This document shows positions 49,218 through 58,291 of a stretch of DNA of 64,000 nucleotides, one piece after another. The position numbers and the translations under genes are program-made. This DNA comes from Ornithinibacillus caprae (GTDB lineage Bacteria > Bacillota > Bacilli > Bacillales > Amphibacillaceae): contig NZ_WOCA01000003.1 of the NCBI RefSeq assembly GCF_009728145.1, forward strand, positions 124,001-188,000, in the 5' to 3' direction. The notes below the pieces were generated by a model. It saw only the letters and a list, made by a program, of their open reading frames with translations. It was not told where the DNA came from and did no database searches. How positions within the stretch are numbered: the stretch's first letter is position 1; every line of letters begins with the position of its first letter.

Positions 49218-49299
49218 TCGGTGCCTGTCACTCCTCGAAATTTGTCGAATAAAAAAGGGGTGCCTGTCATTTGTCGAATACGGACTGGTGACAGGTGCC
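49218..49299. repeat. Family-A palindrome, copy 5, degenerate double
   Basis: A half copy TCGGTGCCTGTCACTCCTCG (49218-49237 region) with a damaged second arm, followed directly by a second, diverged unit GGTGCCTGTCATTTGTCGAA ... TGGTGACAGGTGCC (49259-49299). It shows tandem arrival and decay of the element. Confidence 0.75.
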
Positions 49300-49313
49300 T
49301 TCTCATCTACTTT

Positions 49314-50306
49314 TTAATGAATATCAACAATTGCTTCGTTACTTTCGATCCGTTTTTTAATTTCCTCTAATAGCTTATTGATTTCTTCATTGCGTTCTTC
49401 AAGAGGAATCTTCTTATACAGAACAGAATACAGTGTCATATCTCGCAATCGTAAAAATAATGGTAATTGTTCCTTCCATTGCTTAGGCGGTTGACTTTCC
49501 GTTTTATATCCTTCCATAAAGGATTTCATAAACATATTGGCAAACGCATTTCTCTCATTCTTATTTCCTTGTGGATAGCGATACAAAGCCGAATAGTATA
49601 CAGGAATTGCGATATCTGAGCTAAACCATAGGTAACAACTGTCATCAAAGTCAAAAACATGAATTTCCTCACCGTCAAAAAAGAAGTTTCCTGAATGTAT
49701 ATCTGAATGAATCAACCCAAAATTATCGCTGTTTTTCGGAAGAGTAGTTAGTTGATTAACTAATTCTTTGGTATGTTGAATAATCACTGTATCCTGTGCT
49801 GGTACATAATTCTCAATCTCCAGTAAATCATCTTCATCCCAGGAAGCTCTTCTTTTTATGTTTTCAGTTAGTGTATATTTTTTGGTTGCATGATGCATCC
49901 TCCCAATAGTTTTTCCCCATGCAAAAAATAACTTCTCATTAAACAGTTTACTAGTGATCTTTACTGGCTCACCTATTACTTTAGAAAACAGACTACAGTA
50001 AAAAACACTCCCATCCGCAGCGTTGATTGCTTCCACCATTCTTCCATTTTTGGATTCATATGCTTTTGGAACGTTAACCTGTTCAAAATGTAAAAAATTA
50101 ATCCAATCTAACTCAGCTTTTATTTCATCCTCACTTCGGTGAGTGCTATGGGTAATCCGTAAAATATATGGCATATCGTTTCGATAAACCTCAAATACAT
50201 AATTCTCAAAATCCCCTAGTTTTCGATACTCGGGTCGTAATGTGAAATGTGATAGTGCTTCCTCCATAATTTCTTTCGATAAAAGTTGTTCTACTGCTGG
50301 TTCCAT
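49314..50306 (-). CDS. Aminoglycoside phosphotransferase-fold kinase
   Basis: A 330-residue protein of the APH/choline-kinase fold. NYVFEVYRNDMPYILRITHS is the nucleotide-binding region; NFGLIHSDIHSGNFFFDGEE has the catalytic loop HSDIHSGN (His-x-Asp...Asn, about 199-206) and IHVFDFDDSCYLWFSSDIAI the metal-binding DFD. Bacillus homologues are annotated as phosphotransferases of unknown or Ser/Thr-kinase-like substrate. It lies 16 nt downstream of the DUF1572 gene. Confidence 0.9.
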   Translation of the reverse strand: MEPAVEQLLSKEIMEEALSHFTLRPEYRKLGDFENYVFEVYRNDMPYILRITHSTHRSEDEIKAELDWINFLHFEQVNVPKAYESKNGRMVEAINAADGSVFYCSLFSKVIGEPVKITSKLFNEKLFFAWGKTIGRMHHATKKYTLTENIKRRASWDEDDLLEIENYVPAQDTVIIQHTKELVNQLTTLPKNSDNFGLIHSDIHSGNFFFDGEEIHVFDFDDSCYLWFSSDIAIPVYYSALYRYPQGNKNERNAFANMFMKSFMEGYKTESQPPKQWKEQLPLFLRLRDMTLYSVLYKKIPLEERNEEINKLLEEIKKRIESNEAIVDIH

Positions 50307-50322
50307 ATTCTACACTTCTTTC

Positions 50323-50864
50323 CTAATCTCTTTTTTTATTTGTTGCTATTTTTCTATTAAATTCTTCTGAACCATTTTTAGGAATACTTAAGATCGTCCA
50401 ATCCTCATTTTTAATTTGCTTGCCGATGTATAAGATTTGTCCTAGATGGTAACTGATATGTGCTATTTCTGTTTGGATTGCTTGCATAACATTCATTGGC
50501 TGTTGCCTTAATGTTACAACTTTTTGCAAATCCTCCGGTTGAAGGCTTTCAATCGTATTAAAAAGTAATGCCCACCCCTTGTCCCACCGTTTCATCAATT
50601 CTTCCTTTGTCTCATATTCATCGATAAATTCATTATCTCTATTTCTATAGGATTTTTCTCCATCTGTAGTTAAAAAATCAACCCATCTTGAGGACATATT
50701 ACCACTTAAGTGCTTTATAATTATTGCTACAGAATTAGATTCCTCGCTCGGTTTAACATGTATCTCTTCTCTGTAAGCTGTTCTATACCCATTTCTGCAC
50801 GCTTTTTAAAATGTCTAAATTGCTGATTAATTAGATGAAGATATTCATTTTCTAAATTACTCAA
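50323..50864 (-). pseudogene. DUF1572 (DinB superfamily) gene with one-base frameshift
   Basis: TTG at 50864 after AAAGGTGGTGAT starts LSNLENEYLHLINQQFRHFK, then KKRAEMGIEQLTEKR and stops at TAG. The neighbouring frame continues HVKPSEESNSVAIIIKHLSG, NMSSRWVDFLTTDGEKSYRN and IQTEIAHISYHLGQILYIGK, the rest of a DUF1572 protein with its HxxxHLGQ metal site. One A missing near 50767-50768 explains it; adding it gives 543 nt, 181 codons. An ATG at 50697 would allow a truncated 124-residue product. Confidence 0.82.
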
Positions 50865-50877
50865 ACCATCACCACCT

Positions 50878-51171
50878 TTATATTCTCCGTTTATATTGAA
50901 TAAACTCTACGATAATTGCTACGATCAATGAACAGGAAAATGTAATAGCAAGTATAATAATTGCTACCATATCAAAAATCCCTTCAAATGCATGGACTTG
51001 ATATGGTATAAAATTTAGTTTGATTATAAAAAATACAAGTCCTAATAAAGAAGCAAACGCTGGTATATATTTAACTAATCTACTCGATACCCTTCTTCCT
51101 AACAGATAGGTGAGAAAAGCCATACCCCCCATTAATACAATACTTAGCACCACTACTAATCCAATACTCAT
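50878..51171 (-). CDS. Small three-helix membrane protein
   Basis: About 97 residues with three helices (near 3-22, 36-55 and 64-88): MSIGLVVVLSIVLMGGMAFL, TYLLGRRVSSRLVKYIPAFA, then AIIILAITFSCSLIVAIIVE and a basic tail QYKRRI. ATG at 51171 follows GGGGGATTTTG; the frame is open further upstream. No family recognised. Confidence 0.62.
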   Translation of the reverse strand: MSIGLVVVLSIVLMGGMAFLTYLLGRRVSSRLVKYIPAFASLLGLVFFIIKLNFIPYQVHAFEGIFDMVAIIILAITFSCSLIVAIIVEFIQYKRRI

Positions 51172-51256
51172 CAAAATCCCCCCTAAGTTTACAATCACTT
51201 CAATATGCATATCTAATTCGACAACTAACTATAAATTCCCTCTTTTCTAATTTGTC

Positions 51257-51297
51257 GGTGCCTGTCACTTGTCGAATATCGACAAGTGACAGGCACC
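51257..51297. repeat. Family-A palindrome, copy 6
   Basis: 41-nt copy, arms GGTGCCTGTCACTTGTCGA and its exact complement with ATA in the centre. Between divergent genes at 51171 and 51381. Confidence 0.92.
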
Positions 51298-51380
51298 TGC
51301 AACATTTTTGGTTGTTTGGATATGCTATATAAAAACTGTTTGTGTTAATGATCGATTAGAGAGTTGAGTGAGTAGGTATT

Positions 51381-52001
51381 ATGATCTATCGAATTATTTT
51401 TATTGGCTTAGTTTATGGCAGCATATTATTTATTGCTTTCTTGTATCGAGAGCCATTACTGCTATGGTTGAATCAAAGTAGTCTTGCACAGCTTCCAATC
51501 ATGTTTCTTTTGGCCATTTTATTTAGTACCATTCCCATCGTTCCTTTTACAGTCTTCGCAGGATTAATGGGGGCAAAATATTTTGTATGGATTGGAGCTG
51601 CGATTAATTGGACCGGATCGGTTGGAGCTGCTGTCATATTTTTCGTCCTAGCACGATACTTTTTTGTGGAACAGTTTCAGAAATATATATCCAAGTATGA
51701 TAAAGTTCAAAAATTTGATCGGATTATTAGCCAAAACGCTTTTATTGCTATTTTATTTACACGAATGATCCCAATCATCCCAACACCAGTCGTAAATATA
51801 TATTCCGGAATTAGCTCGATGCTGTTCCGACAATATATTGCTGCAACAGCACTCGGACAAATCCCCGGAATGATTGTGTATGCTTATTTAGGGAATCAAC
51901 TATTTACTTCGCTTTGGGCATTCTTCATGGGAATCCTAATCTATGTCGGCTTCATCCTCCTAGTCATCCCAATTTATCGGCGTTGGAATAAAGCTGGGTA
52001 A
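51381..52001 (+). CDS. TVP38/TMEM64 family membrane protein
   Basis: A 206-residue DedA-like/SNARE-associated family protein with six helices: FSTIPIVPFTVFAGLMGAKY and GSVGAAVIFFVLARYFFVEQ are the family's re-entrant loop and the GxxxG/R motif, FTRMIPIIPTPVVNIYSGIS the second half-helix with Arg, then ATALGQIPGMIVYAYLGNQL. Members transport undecaprenyl phosphate or lipids in some bacteria; the exact role here is unknown. Confidence 0.9.
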   Translation: MIYRIIFIGLVYGSILFIAFLYREPLLLWLNQSSLAQLPIMFLLAILFSTIPIVPFTVFAGLMGAKYFVWIGAAINWTGSVGAAVIFFVLARYFFVEQFQKYISKYDKVQKFDRIISQNAFIAILFTRMIPIIPTPVVNIYSGISSMLFRQYIAATALGQIPGMIVYAYLGNQLFTSLWAFFMGILIYVGFILLVIPIYRRWNKAG

Positions 52002-52013
52002 ATGTCCTTTGTC

Positions 52014-52054
52014 GGTGCCTGTCACTTGTCGAATTTCGACAAGTGACAGGCACC
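52014..52054. repeat. Family-A palindrome, copy 7
   Basis: 41-nt copy with TTT centre, 12 nt after the TVP38 stop codon, followed by TTTT so it might also terminate. Confidence 0.92.
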
Positions 52055-52114
52055 TTTTAATACGTTTATAATGAATGTGCAGAATTTTTTAAGAACATGG
52101 GGAGTGAGTGCAAT

Positions 52115-53023
52115 ATGGAGAAAACAATCCGAGTATTAACTAGTAAAGACTTTCCCTATTTAAAGGAAATGAATACTGGAATAGAAGATGATTATGTCAT
52201 CCGGATTTTTGATAGACTATCAACAGAACCCAATCGTCTTTATGGTTTATTTATAGAAGATCAATTAGTTAGTTTAGGTGGAATTTCGATCTATATGAAT
52301 CGTTATGCCATGCTAGGGAGATTGCGTAGTGACCGTAGATATAGAGGAAATGATTTTGCAACGAAACTAATGGCTTTTATGATGAATGAAGCCTTTCAAA
52401 TAGAAGGAATTCAGTGGGTTGGAGCCAATACGCAAGAAGAAAATATTCCAGCTAGACGTGTGATGGACAAAATTGGCTTATCAGCATATACGATGACTCA
52501 TGGCGCACTAACAGAAGATACAAGTATACTTCAAACAGGTGGAAAGCTTTGGACCCCAATTCATAATTTAGAGAGAAAAAAAGAATGGGTAGACAAAGTC
52601 TATGTGCAGCAAGCGGCTGTTTTTCCTTTTGAATGTTATTATCCTTTCCCTGCTTCAGAAGCGCTATTTTCGGTTGAAAACCTGCTGGAATGGTCCTTTT
52701 ATGAAAATGAAGACAAAACTAGATTTCTGATAACAAAACCCGATCAGAAAAAATACCGTTATCTACATGCGGTATATCCATGGAATGACAAAACCGAACA
52801 ACCAGGACTATGGGAAACCATTTCTGCTGATTACCAGGATCTAGTTCAGCAAACAGCAGATGATAATGAAGTGGAAACATACATATGGATGGATTTAACG
52901 AAAGAAGAAGTCGAATTACTTCCAGCTAATCATCCATTTACATTACCATCCCCATGGATCCTGTATGGCATCACTAAACAAGAATGGCAGAAAACTAAGG
53001 AAACCGTAGCAGTAGAAAAATAG
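52115..53023 (+). CDS. GNAT acetyltransferase with C-terminal extension
   Basis: About 302 residues. The N-terminal half is a GNAT domain: LYGLFIEDQLVSLGGISIYM, then RLRSDRRYRGNDFATKLMAF (acetyl-CoA motif, Asp in place of the second Gly) and ANTQEENIPARRVMDKIGL. The second half is a separate domain of about 140 residues (FPFECYYPFPASEALFSVEN, then WSFYENEDKTRFLITKPDQK and YIWMDLTKEEVELL) that may bind substrate. ATG at 52115 follows GGGGAGTGAGTGCA. Confidence 0.88.
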   Translation: MEKTIRVLTSKDFPYLKEMNTGIEDDYVIRIFDRLSTEPNRLYGLFIEDQLVSLGGISIYMNRYAMLGRLRSDRRYRGNDFATKLMAFMMNEAFQIEGIQWVGANTQEENIPARRVMDKIGLSAYTMTHGALTEDTSILQTGGKLWTPIHNLERKKEWVDKVYVQQAAVFPFECYYPFPASEALFSVENLLEWSFYENEDKTRFLITKPDQKKYRYLHAVYPWNDKTEQPGLWETISADYQDLVQQTADDNEVETYIWMDLTKEEVELLPANHPFTLPSPWILYGITKQEWQKTKETVAVEK

Positions 53024-53026
53024 ACA

Positions 53027-53067
53027 GGTGCCTGTCACTTGTCGAATTTCGACAAGTGACAGGCACC
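53027..53067. repeat. Family-A palindrome, copy 8
   Basis: 41-nt copy with TTT centre, starting 3 nt after the acetyltransferase stop and ending 11 nt before the convergent spore-protein gene's stop. Confidence 0.92.
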
Positions 53068-53078
53068 GCGTTTCCGCT

Positions 53079-53243
53079 TCACTTCTTCTGGGTCTGTTGC
53101 GCTGTAGATGTTTGTGCCGTGGCCTCCATTTGTTTTGCTAGCAGTTCTTTTGCTTCATTATAAGAAAGTCCTGAGTTTTGATTGAGACGCTTTACTTCCT
53201 CAATGTCCGTCCCTGCAACGGTACGATTATTACCATCAGTCAT
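53079..53243 (-). CDS. Probable gamma-type small acid-soluble spore protein
   Basis: A 54-residue protein: MTDGNNRTVAGTDIEEVKRL, NQNSGLSYNEAKELLAKQ, then a Thr/Ala/Gln tail. AGTDIEEVKRLNQNSG resembles the (A/G)TDxxEVKxQNxxS unit of gamma-type SASPs, which are amino acid stores degraded at germination. ATG at 53243 is 7 nt behind GGAGG; a longer frame from 53315 is less likely. Family call is by resemblance. It lies just downstream of trpA and is probably transcribed on its own in the forespore. Confidence 0.65.
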   Translation of the reverse strand: MTDGNNRTVAGTDIEEVKRLNQNSGLSYNEAKELLAKQMEATAQTSTAQQTQKK

Positions 53244-53315
53244 ATGGATACCTCCATTCCATTTTCCTTTATTTTGTACGAAATCGATGTATCTATCCTC
53301 CTGTCCTAACATCAA

Positions 53316-54089
53316 TCACAGTGCGGATCGCACTAATTCTCTAATTTCATCCAATCTCCCTGCTTCCCATAATGAAATAATTTTACTGCCCACAATCACG
53401 CCATCACATATTGCACCAATTTCTTTTACTTGTTCTGGTGTTGAGACCCCGAAACCTGCTAACACTGGTGTATGGCTATACATCATGATCCGTTTAATAT
53501 ACGAATCCAAATCCTCCCCAACATTCGTCCGCTCTCCAGTGATCCCATTGACTGTTACCGCATATAAGAAACCCTCCGAAGCTTCGGCAATCTTCCTAAT
53601 CCGTTCTTTTGGACTTGTTAAGGTGACTAATTGAATAAACGCTAGCGAGTTTTCCTTTAGCTGCCCCAATAATATCCCCGACTGTTCGAGTGGTAAATCC
53701 GGTACAATAATCCCACTAACTCCAGCAGTTCGAGCATCGCTAGTGAATTTCTCAATTCCATATTTATAAACTGGATTTAAATAGGTCATTAAAATCAAGG
53801 GCACCTCGACTTTATCCTTAATTTCCGCTAAATAATCCAAAACGACTCGTAATGTAGTGCCATTTTCCAACGCACGTTTCCCCGCTTCTTGAATCGTTGG
53901 ACCGTCTGCTACCGGATCCGAAAAAGGAATACCGAGTTCAATTGCCGTTACACCTGCCTCCTGTAAAAATAATATTTTTTCCTCTAGTGATTCCATCCCG
54001 CCATCCCCAGCCATCAAGTATGGAATAAATGCTTTTCTCCCTGCTGTTTTCACCAGCTCAAAGGCAGCATCTAATCTCTGTTTACTCAT
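53316..54089 (-). CDS. trpA: Tryptophan synthase alpha subunit
   Basis: A 257-residue TIM barrel: [20 protein letters not shown] carries the catalytic Glu (ELG) and Asp (FSDP), [20 protein letters not shown] and [20 protein letters not shown] the phosphate-side loops, [20 protein letters not shown] and GVIVGSKII the closing barrel strands. It cleaves indole-3-glycerol phosphate to indole and glyceraldehyde 3-phosphate and passes indole to TrpB. Its start overlaps trpB by 8 nt. Last gene of the operon. Confidence 0.98.
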   Translation of the reverse strand: MSKQRLDAAFELVKTAGRKAFIPYLMAGDGGMESLEEKILFLQEAGVTAIELGIPFSDPVADGPTIQEAGKRALENGTTLRVVLDYLAEIKDKVEVPLILMTYLNPVYKYGIEKFTSDARTAGVSGIIVPDLPLEQSGILLGQLKENSLAFIQLVTLTSPKERIRKIAEASEGFLYAVTVNGITGERTNVGEDLDSYIKRIMMYSHTPVLAGFGVSTPEQVKEIGAICDGVIVGSKIISLWEAGRLDEIRELVRSAL

Positions 54090-55284
54090 CTCTTTCCCCT
54101 CCTAATGCAGCTTTTATCGTTTCCACATCCTTATCCCCTCGTCCAGACAAGCAAATAACCAATGCTCGATCTCGATTCATTTTTTCAGCTAGTTTCATGG
54201 TATGAGCAATGGCATGCGAGCTTTCCAATGCGGGAATAATCCCTTCTGTATGGCATAATAGCTGGAAACCCTGTAATGCTTCATCATCTGTAACAGATGT
54301 ATACTCCACGCGACCGATATCCTTTAAGTAGCTATGTTCTGGTCCTACTCCAGGATAATCTAGCCCTGCTGAGATTGAATGTGCTTCTTGTATTTGCCCA
54401 TTATTATCCTGTAGCACATACATCATCGCCCCGTGAAGCACACCAACAGTACCTTTCGTAAGGGATGCAGCATTTTCTTCCGTATCTAGCCCATTGCCAG
54501 CTGCTTCTACCCCGTACAACTTTACTTCCTCATTCTTCACAAACGGATAGAACATACCCATCGCATTACTTCCACCGCCAATACATGCGACAACTGCATC
54601 TGGTAATCGACCTTCCGCTAAATAAAACTGTTCCTTAGTTTCTTTGCCAATCACACTTTGGAAGTCACGTACCATCTTAGGGAATGGATGTGGTCCTAAT
54701 ACGGAGCCAATAATGTAATGGGTATCCTCGACATTGGTAACCCAATATCGAAGTGCTTCATTTACCGCATCCTTCAATGTTGCACTTCCTTGGCTTACTC
54801 CAACAACCTTTGCTCCTAATAATTCCATTCGAAAAACATTAAGCTTTTGGCGGCGAATATCTTCTTCGCCCATAAAAATAACACATTCCAGATTTAACAA
54901 TGCACACACTGTTGCTGTAGCAACTCCATGCTGTCCAGCTCCCGTTTCGGCAACAATTTTCTTTTTCCCCATTCGTACTGCTAGTAGTGCCTGCCCAATG
55001 GTGTTGTTAATTTTATGTGCACCTGTATGATTCAAATCCTCTCTTTTCAAATAAATCTTTGGACCACCTAAATGATTGGTTAAATTTCCCGCATAATATA
55101 ATGGATTTTCCCGTCCAATATACTGCTTTAAATAATAGTTTAAGCTATTCATAAATTCCGGATCCTGTCTTGCACTGTCATAGGCCTCTTCTAATTCGAT
55201 CACTGCTTGCATCAATGTTTCTGGAACATAGCGACCACCATACATTCCGAATTGTCCAAGTTGATCTGGAAAATTATACATCAT
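54082..55284 (-). CDS. trpB: Tryptophan synthase beta subunit
   Basis: A 400-residue PLP enzyme of fold type [22 protein letters not shown] contains the PLP-binding Lys (HKIN), [20 protein letters not shown] the catalytic Glu (ETGAGQHG), [15 protein letters not shown] the phosphate-binding loop, and [16 protein letters not shown] the C-terminal SGRGDKD. It joins indole and serine to tryptophan. Start overlaps trpF by 11 nt. Confidence 0.98.
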   Translation of the reverse strand: MMYNFPDQLGQFGMYGGRYVPETLMQAVIELEEAYDSARQDPEFMNSLNYYLKQYIGRENPLYYAGNLTNHLGGPKIYLKREDLNHTGAHKINNTIGQALLAVRMGKKKIVAETGAGQHGVATATVCALLNLECVIFMGEEDIRRQKLNVFRMELLGAKVVGVSQGSATLKDAVNEALRYWVTNVEDTHYIIGSVLGPHPFPKMVRDFQSVIGKETKEQFYLAEGRLPDAVVACIGGGSNAMGMFYPFVKNEEVKLYGVEAAGNGLDTEENAASLTKGTVGVLHGAMMYVLQDNNGQIQEAHSISAGLDYPGVGPEHSYLKDIGRVEYTSVTDDEALQGFQLLCHTEGIIPALESSHAIAHTMKLAEKMNRDRALVICLSGRGDKDVETIKAALGGERDE

Positions 55285-55897
55285 ACGTCAACTCCTCATT
55301 TTTTGCTGCCCTAATAAATGCCCTTATCTTCTCTTTATCCTTTACCCCATCTGTCTCCACACCACTCGAAACATCAACAATCGCTGGGTTTATTTCCCTC
55401 TTTGCAGCTAAAATGTTATTTGGGGTCAGACCCCCAGCTACAATCACTTTTTCCCTCGGAATCTCAATTCCTGCTAAGAGTCCCCAATCAAACGTCATTC
55501 CGCTTCCTCCTCGATATTTTCCACCTGGACTATCGAATAAATAGTAATCAACCTCATACGTTTTTGGTCGATGAATATCCTCCGCAGATCTGATTGGAAA
55601 AGCTTTAATCACGGGAACCGGGATCATGTTACAAAATTCCGGTGTCTCATCCCCATGTAGCTGAACCATATCTAATCCCACATTTTCCATAACAGATAAC
55701 ACCTCATCTAATGTCGGATTAACAAAAACCCCCACTTTCTGCACATATTTTGGTACATAAGCTGCAAGCTCTTTTGCTGTTTCCATCGATATTTTCCGCT
55801 TACTCTCTGCAAACATGAATCCAAGATAATCTACTCCTGCTGCAACTGCACCTTGAACGGTTTCACTATCCTTTACACCACAAATTTTTACCCTCAT
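55274..55897 (-). CDS. trpF: Phosphoribosylanthranilate isomerase
   Basis: A 207-residue TIM barrel: [20 protein letters not shown] with the catalytic Cys in [62 protein letters not shown] with the catalytic Asp, and [13 protein letters not shown] plus [18 protein letters not shown] binding phosphate. Converts N-(5-phosphoribosyl)anthranilate to CdRP. Overlaps trpC by 4 nt. Confidence 0.97.
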   Translation of the reverse strand: MRVKICGVKDSETVQGAVAAGVDYLGFMFAESKRKISMETAKELAAYVPKYVQKVGVFVNPTLDEVLSVMENVGLDMVQLHGDETPEFCNMIPVPVIKAFPIRSAEDIHRPKTYEVDYYLFDSPGGKYRGGSGMTFDWGLLAGIEIPREKVIVAGGLTPNNILAAKREINPAIVDVSSGVETDGVKDKEKIRAFIRAAKNEELTYDV

Positions 55898-56679
55898 GCT
55901 TTTTCACCTTCCCATGGGACCATAAATTCGTTCATTTTTGTTTGAATATTTTCAGCCCGCATCAACGTTTCTCCTACTAAAATTCCCTTTACACCTGCAC
56001 GCAGAGCTCTTGAAGCATCATTCCCTGTAACGATTCCACTCTCACTGATTACAAGAACCTCCTCCGTGTTTATCCGCTTTGCCAACCTTTCCGTAACCGC
56101 TAAACTAACATCAAATGTTTTCAAATCCCGATTATTAATCCCGATAATGCCAGCCTCCATTTCTAGGGCAACCTGCAATTCTTCCTCATTATGAACTTCT
56201 AGTAATACATCTAACTCCTGATATTTAGCATAAAAATATAATTCTACTAATTTATGCTTAGGGAGTGCAGCTACAATTAGTAAAATAACATCTGCTCCAC
56301 ATTCTTTTGCTCGATCGATTTGAATTGGATCAATGATAAAATCCTTACATAAAAGGGGCACATCTACTACCTCTCGGACAGCTTGTAAATCATTCATTGA
56401 ACCTTTGAAAAACGGAGTATCTGTTAGTACAGAAATGGCACCCGCACCAGCCTCCACATATTTTTTTGCCTGTTCAACTGGATTAACTTCAGTTTGAATA
56501 TCTCCCTTCGATGGGGAGGCTCGTTTTATCTCTGCAATCACATGTAAATGCTTGTTTTTTACGAATGTATCGTATAATGATCGCGGTTTATGGTACCTTC
56601 TCTCGAACAGCACTCCCTCTGCATTTAGTCGAGCTACTTCTTTCTTTTTTTCTTTCAAAATATCATCTAATATCGTCAT
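55894..56679 (-). CDS. trpC: Indole-3-glycerol phosphate synthase
   Basis: A 261-residue TIM barrel: HVIAEIKRASPSKGDIQTEV has the catalytic Glu and Lys, ISVLTDTPFFKGSMNDLQAV and LLCKDFIIDPIQIDRAKECG further catalytic residues, IIGINNRDLKTFDVSLAVTE and LVISESGIVTGNDASRALRA bind phosphate. Ring-closes CdRP to indole-3-glycerol phosphate. Begins 6 nt after the trpD stop. Confidence 0.98.
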   Translation of the reverse strand: MTILDDILKEKKKEVARLNAEGVLFERRYHKPRSLYDTFVKNKHLHVIAEIKRASPSKGDIQTEVNPVEQAKKYVEAGAGAISVLTDTPFFKGSMNDLQAVREVVDVPLLCKDFIIDPIQIDRAKECGADVILLIVAALPKHKLVELYFYAKYQELDVLLEVHNEEELQVALEMEAGIIGINNRDLKTFDVSLAVTERLAKRINTEEVLVISESGIVTGNDASRALRAGVKGILVGETLMRAENIQTKMNEFMVPWEGEKA

Positions 56680-56685
56680 CTTTCT

Positions 56686-57705
56686 TTACCCCACTTTCCG
56701 TTGATTGCTATACGCAACTAAATAATTTAGTTTTTCCAAAGCAGATCCTGATAAAATACTTTCACGTGCAAGATCTATGCCAGCCTGAATCGAATTCGCT
56801 TTTCCATGTGCAAAGACTGCAAGCCCCGCATTCAATAATACCGTCTCAAAATATGGGCCTTTTTCTCCATGCAATACATCCATTAAAATCCTGGCATTGT
56901 CCTTTACATTTCCACCTCTAATCGCTTCAAGCGGATACCTAGTAAGCCCCACTTCTTCTGGAGCAAGTGTAAACTCAGTAATGTTACCTTGATCCAATAA
57001 AACAATGTGATTATCGCCGGCTAGAGAAGCTTCATCCATATAACCAGCTCCATTAACAACAATGGCACGTTTTCTTCCTAGTTGATGGAGAGCTTTTGCC
57101 ATCATGTGAAGTCCTTTTCGTTGATAGATTCCTAGCATTTGTGTTTCTAATTCAACTGGATTGGTTAATGGTCCAATTAAGTTGAAAATGGTAGGAATCC
57201 GCAATTCCTTACGTACCTTCATGATTTGCTTTAGGTTCGGATGAACATGTGGAGCAAACAAAAATGCAATCCCATTCTCCGCTAATAACTCCTCTACTTC
57301 GTCTGCGGAAAAATCGAGTGATACACCTAATGTTTCTAGTACATCTGCACTCCCTGTTTTACTCGATACACTTCGATTCCCATGCTTCGCTATAGGTACC
57401 CCTGCCCCAGCAATAACAAAGGCAGAAGTGGAGCTTATATTAAAACTGTAGGACCGGTCTCCACCTGTTCCACAATTATCCATTACTCCTGGAAATTTCT
57501 TTTGAAATGACAAGGCGTGATCCCTCAGTACTTCTACAAGACTAGCTATTTCCTCTGGTGTTTCTCCTTTTAATGACAGCCCCATTAACACAGCAGCTAT
57601 TTCACTATCTGTCGTAGATTCATGGAAAAGTAATTCGGCTGCTTGTTTCATTTCTATACTTGTTAAATCTTCTCCACTAGCTAATTTCTGTAGATATGTT
57701 TCCAT
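56686..57705 (-). CDS. trpD: Anthranilate phosphoribosyltransferase
   Basis: A 339-residue protein: VMDNCGTGGDRSYSFNISST has the glycine-rich CGTGGD PRPP loop, VPIAKHGNRSVSSKTGSADV the KHGNRSVSSKTGSADVLE signature, PTIFNLIGPLTNPVELETQM and VNGAGYMDEASLAGDNHIVL later motifs. Transfers phosphoribose from PRPP to anthranilate. Overlaps trpG by 29 nt. As in Bacillus, it is not fused to TrpG. Confidence 0.98.
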   Translation of the reverse strand: METYLQKLASGEDLTSIEMKQAAELLFHESTTDSEIAAVLMGLSLKGETPEEIASLVEVLRDHALSFQKKFPGVMDNCGTGGDRSYSFNISSTSAFVIAGAGVPIAKHGNRSVSSKTGSADVLETLGVSLDFSADEVEELLAENGIAFLFAPHVHPNLKQIMKVRKELRIPTIFNLIGPLTNPVELETQMLGIYQRKGLHMMAKALHQLGRKRAIVVNGAGYMDEASLAGDNHIVLLDQGNITEFTLAPEEVGLTRYPLEAIRGGNVKDNARILMDVLHGEKGPYFETVLLNAGLAVFAHGKANSIQAGIDLARESILSGSALEKLNYLVAYSNQRKVG

Positions 57706-58291
57706 GACTTACCGTCTCCTCTCGTATACATTGTAAAAAGTTTTTTAACATCATTTTTCCAGTTGGGGTGCCAATTGATTCTGGATGGAACTGTAACCCA
57801 AACAATGGATAGGTTCGATGCTGAATCGCCATAACTTCCCCATCATCCATCGATATCGCTGTAACCTCAAACGGAGGAGGTACATGATGTTTATCTATCG
57901 TTAAGGAATGATAGCGCATGACCACCAGTGGAACAGGCATATATTCAAAAAGTCCTTCCCCGTTATGTTTTATTTGTGAAGCTTTCCCGTGCTTAATCTT
58001 CTTCGCTTGTTGAATTGGCGCTTCAAACGCAGCCCCAATTGCTTGATGTCCTAAACAAATACCTAAAATAGGGGTCACCTGATAAAAGGATTGAATAACC
58101 TCGACACAAATACCAGCATCTAAAGGATGACCAGGACCTGGTGATAAAACAATTGCATGCGGACTCATTCGTTTGATTTCCTCCACCGTAATATCATCAT
58201 TTCGCTTTACAGTGATCTCTGCTCCTAACTCCCCCAAATATTGATACAGGTTATACGTAAACGAATCATAATTATCGATTAATAAAATCAT
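57677..58291 (-). CDS. trpG: Anthranilate synthase glutamine amidotransferase subunit
   Basis: A 204-residue class I glutamine amidotransferase: ILLIDNYDSFTYNLYQYLGE at the start, VLSPGPGHPLDAG as oxyanion loop, ILGICLGHQAIGAAFEAPIQ with the nucleophile Cys, and FGLQFHPESIGTPTGKMML with the catalytic His-Pro-Glu. It supplies ammonia to TrpE and may also serve 4-amino-4-deoxychorismate synthase. Being inside the trp operon is unlike B. subtilis, where trpG sits with folate genes. Overlaps trpE by 4 nt. Confidence 0.96.
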   Translation of the reverse strand: MILLIDNYDSFTYNLYQYLGELGAEITVKRNDDITVEEIKRMSPHAIVLSPGPGHPLDAGICVEVIQSFYQVTPILGICLGHQAIGAAFEAPIQQAKKIKHGKASQIKHNGEGLFEYMPVPLVVMRYHSLTIDKHHVPPPFEVTAISMDDGEVMAIQHRTYPLFGLQFHPESIGTPTGKMMLKNFLQCIREETVSHGNISTEIS

